A stretch of DNA of 64,000 nucleotides from Taibaiella sp. KBW10 (GTDB lineage: Bacteria; Bacteroidota; Bacteroidia; Chitinophagales; Chitinophagaceae): positions 594,687 through 658,686 of the forward strand of contig NZ_QAJI01000003.1 in NCBI RefSeq assembly GCF_003852495.1, given 5' to 3'. Made by a program: the position numbers and the translations under genes. Positions within the stretch are counted from its first letter, which is position 1. Each line of letters opens with the position of its first letter. Below, in pieces: positions 62,607 to 64,000 of this stretch. The notes under the pieces were generated by a model. That model worked only from the letters and a program-made list of their open reading frames with translations, was not told the DNA's origin and did no database searches.

Positions 62607-64000
62607 CTAAGCCTGCAAAATCGCCTGTAGTTCCGTAAAGGCGAGGGTACACACTTTATTGAGGTGTTTGATCAGGGTGGGCAGCACTTCCTGCTGGGCT
62701 TCTGCAGCAGCATGTTCGATCAGGTAGATATTACTGACTTCTTCTTTGATGCCCATATAACTCATCTGCGGTTTTAAAGAATGCGCCGCTATTTTCATAA
62801 CAGGATAATCTTTATGATCCAGCGCTTGATTGATCTGGTTAATGAGCTTCGGGCAATTATCCAAGAACATAGAGATGTATTTATTGCGCTTCTCCACATT
62901 ACCGCCCGTAAACTGTTTCAGAAACTGCATATCGGTTACCTGATCGGGTAAGTGCAGTTTTTTAGAAGCACTATTTTCGGACTCTTTCGGAGCCTGCGAT
63001 TCCTGTTGCGCCACCAATGCCCTGTTTTCCAACTGATGGCTCATCTTCAATAAAAGCTCCTCTGTCTGGAAGGGTTTAGAGATATAAGCATCCATGCCTT
63101 CCTTAAAATAGGTTTTTACATCTTCCTGCAATACATTGGCCGTCATCGCAATAATGCGGGTATGCTTTTTAGGTTCCGGCATTTCCTTACGAATATATCT
63201 TGTGGTGCTGATGCCGTCTCTTACGGGCATTTGTATATCCATCAGGATAAGGTCGTAATCTCTTTGCTGCAACTTTTCAATAGCGATATCACCATGCTCT
63301 GCAATATCGATCTTAATATCGGGCAGTAGCGATTTCAGCGTTTCTACTGCCACAATCCGGTTAAATTCATTGTCTTCTACCAATAGGATACGGGAACGGT
63401 TGAGCGCTGATTTCATTTCTTCCGTCACCAGATTTTCTTTTTTTACCGGGGTCTGTACGGCGGCAATCCCAAAGGGTAGATATACGGAAAAGACGGTACC
63501 ATGATCCAATTCGCTTTCCACTTCTATACGGCCTTTCATCATATCCACAAGCTGTTTGGAAATCGTCAGTCCTAAGCCCGTGCCGCCAAACTTACGGGCG
63601 GTATCGCTACCCGCTTGTGTAAAGCTTTCGAAAATACTATTGGTGTACTGTTTGGAAATCCCGATACCGGTATCGGATATGTCAAAGCGGATATGTATTT
63701 TATCATTTTTGACCGCCGATGTGGTCAGCTTGATTTGCACATCTCCTTTTTCGGTAAATTTAATCGCATTGCCGACAAGGTTTACCAGAATCTGGTTAAG
63801 CCGCGTCGGGTCGCCGACCAAACGGTCAGGGATATCTTCTGCAATCGTGACTTCAAATCCCAGGTGCTTTTCTTCGGCTTTTAAAGCCATCATCTCCCGG
63901 GTACTGTTCACGAGGTCTCTTACCGAGAAGTCGATATGTTCAATAATAATTTTATTGGCCTCTATTTTCGATAAATCCAGGATATCGTTGATAATCACCA
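62607..64000 (-). CDS. Hybrid histidine kinase, 3' part (receiver and HPt domains)
   Basis: At least 464 residues; the 5' end lies beyond the window. It starts inside the HisKA domain just after the phospho-His (IINDILDLSKIEANK), followed by an HATPase domain (LVNLVGNAIKFTEKG, FDISDTGIGIS, FGGTGLGLTISKQL), a receiver domain with phosphoacceptor Asp in DYDLILMDIQMPV and Lys in YISKPF, a Ser/Gln-rich linker and a C-terminal HPt domain with His in IAAHSLKPQMSYMG. This His-Asp-His phosphorelay kinase needs an output regulator elsewhere. The ending LQAILQA is complete. The sensor part cannot be judged. Confidence 0.92.
   Translation of the reverse strand, partial: VIINDILDLSKIEANKIIIEHIDFSVRDLVNSTREMMALKAEEKHLGFEVTIAEDIPDRLVGDPTRLNQILVNLVGNAIKFTEKGDVQIKLTTSAVKNDKIHIRFDISDTGIGISKQYTNSIFESFTQAGSDTARKFGGTGLGLTISKQLVDMMKGRIEVESELDHGTVFSVYLPFGIAAVQTPVKKENLVTEEMKSALNRSRILLVEDNEFNRIVAVETLKSLLPDIKIDIAEHGDIAIEKLQQRDYDLILMDIQMPVRDGISTTRYIRKEMPEPKKHTRIIAMTANVLQEDVKTYFKEGMDAYISKPFQTEELLLKMSHQLENRALVAQQESQAPKESENSASKKLHLPDQVTDMQFLKQFTGGNVEKRNKYISMFLDNCPKLINQINQALDHKDYPVMKIAAHSLKPQMSYMGIKEEVSNIYLIEHAAAEAQQEVLPTLIKHLNKVCTLAFTELQAILQA

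Overview
The window comes from a member of the Bacteroidota, most likely a Chitinophagaceae-like member of Chitinophagia (the family is inference). The evidence is: four secreted proteins with type IX secretion (T9SS) C-terminal sorting domains, a GldC gene, BatD/BatE proteins, a DarB-DarA dialkylresorcinol/flexirubin-type gene pair, many SusC/D-era style signal peptides ending in AQ, and promoters of the Bacteroidota type (TTTG or TTG, about 20 nt, TAnnTTTG) with no strong Shine-Dalgarno sequences. No rRNA, tRNA, CRISPR array, insertion sequence or prophage was seen. Nearly all genes look intact; only the gene at the right edge is cut by the window.

Layout. 1-1.2 kb: an SSB-tip-bearing DUF3127-type protein and a small secreted repeat protein, both on the minus strand. 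1.3-3.5 kb: darB-darA. 3.5-4.2 kb: gene-free. 4.2-5.9 kb: archaemetzincin-like lipoprotein and an outer membrane protein, closed by a 27-bp perfect hairpin. 6-11 kb: two large T9SS-secreted proteins that share a duplicated C-terminal module of about 290 residues. 11.6-15.3 kb: a LuxR-type response regulator and a propeller-type sensor histidine kinase placed tail to tail. 15.7-17.5 kb: another T9SS protein.

17.6-35.2 kb is the centrepiece: one long minus-strand operon for respiratory complex I (nuoA to nuoN, all 14 subunits with C and D separate), running from a promoter near 35,190 to a terminator near 17,630. It is interrupted by five genes that are not complex I subunits (a PH-like membrane protein, an NlpE-like lipoprotein, a VOC protein, a secreted SecD-head/NTF2 fusion and an outer membrane protein) and ends in a methyltransferase. 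NuoG is a short form without the molybdopterin-oxidoreductase body.

35.3-37.9 kb: TPR protein and PstS-like lipoprotein. 38.2-41.7 kb: thiol peroxidase, Crp-family regulator with a flavodoxin-fold quinone-reductase-like enzyme, an acetoacetyl-CoA reductase and a YdcF-family lipoprotein. 41.9-45.3 kb: a three-gene set of exported proteins with phage-tail-fibre-like heads, a tail-collar domain and a T9SS tail, probably building a surface structure. 45.4-51.6 kb: a Czc-type heavy-metal RND efflux operon preceded by a small His-containing exported protein. 51.7-54.7 kb: gldC, batE, batD. 54.9-64 kb: M28 peptidase, T9SS protein, outer membrane protein, smc, and the 3' part of a hybrid histidine kinase.

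The strongest candidates for something not well described are the non-Nuo genes embedded in the complex I operon (especially the SecD-head/NTF2 fusion), the tail-fibre-like secreted trio, and the SSB-like C-terminal tip on the DUF3127-type protein. All functional calls rest on motif recognition by eye; no database search was run.
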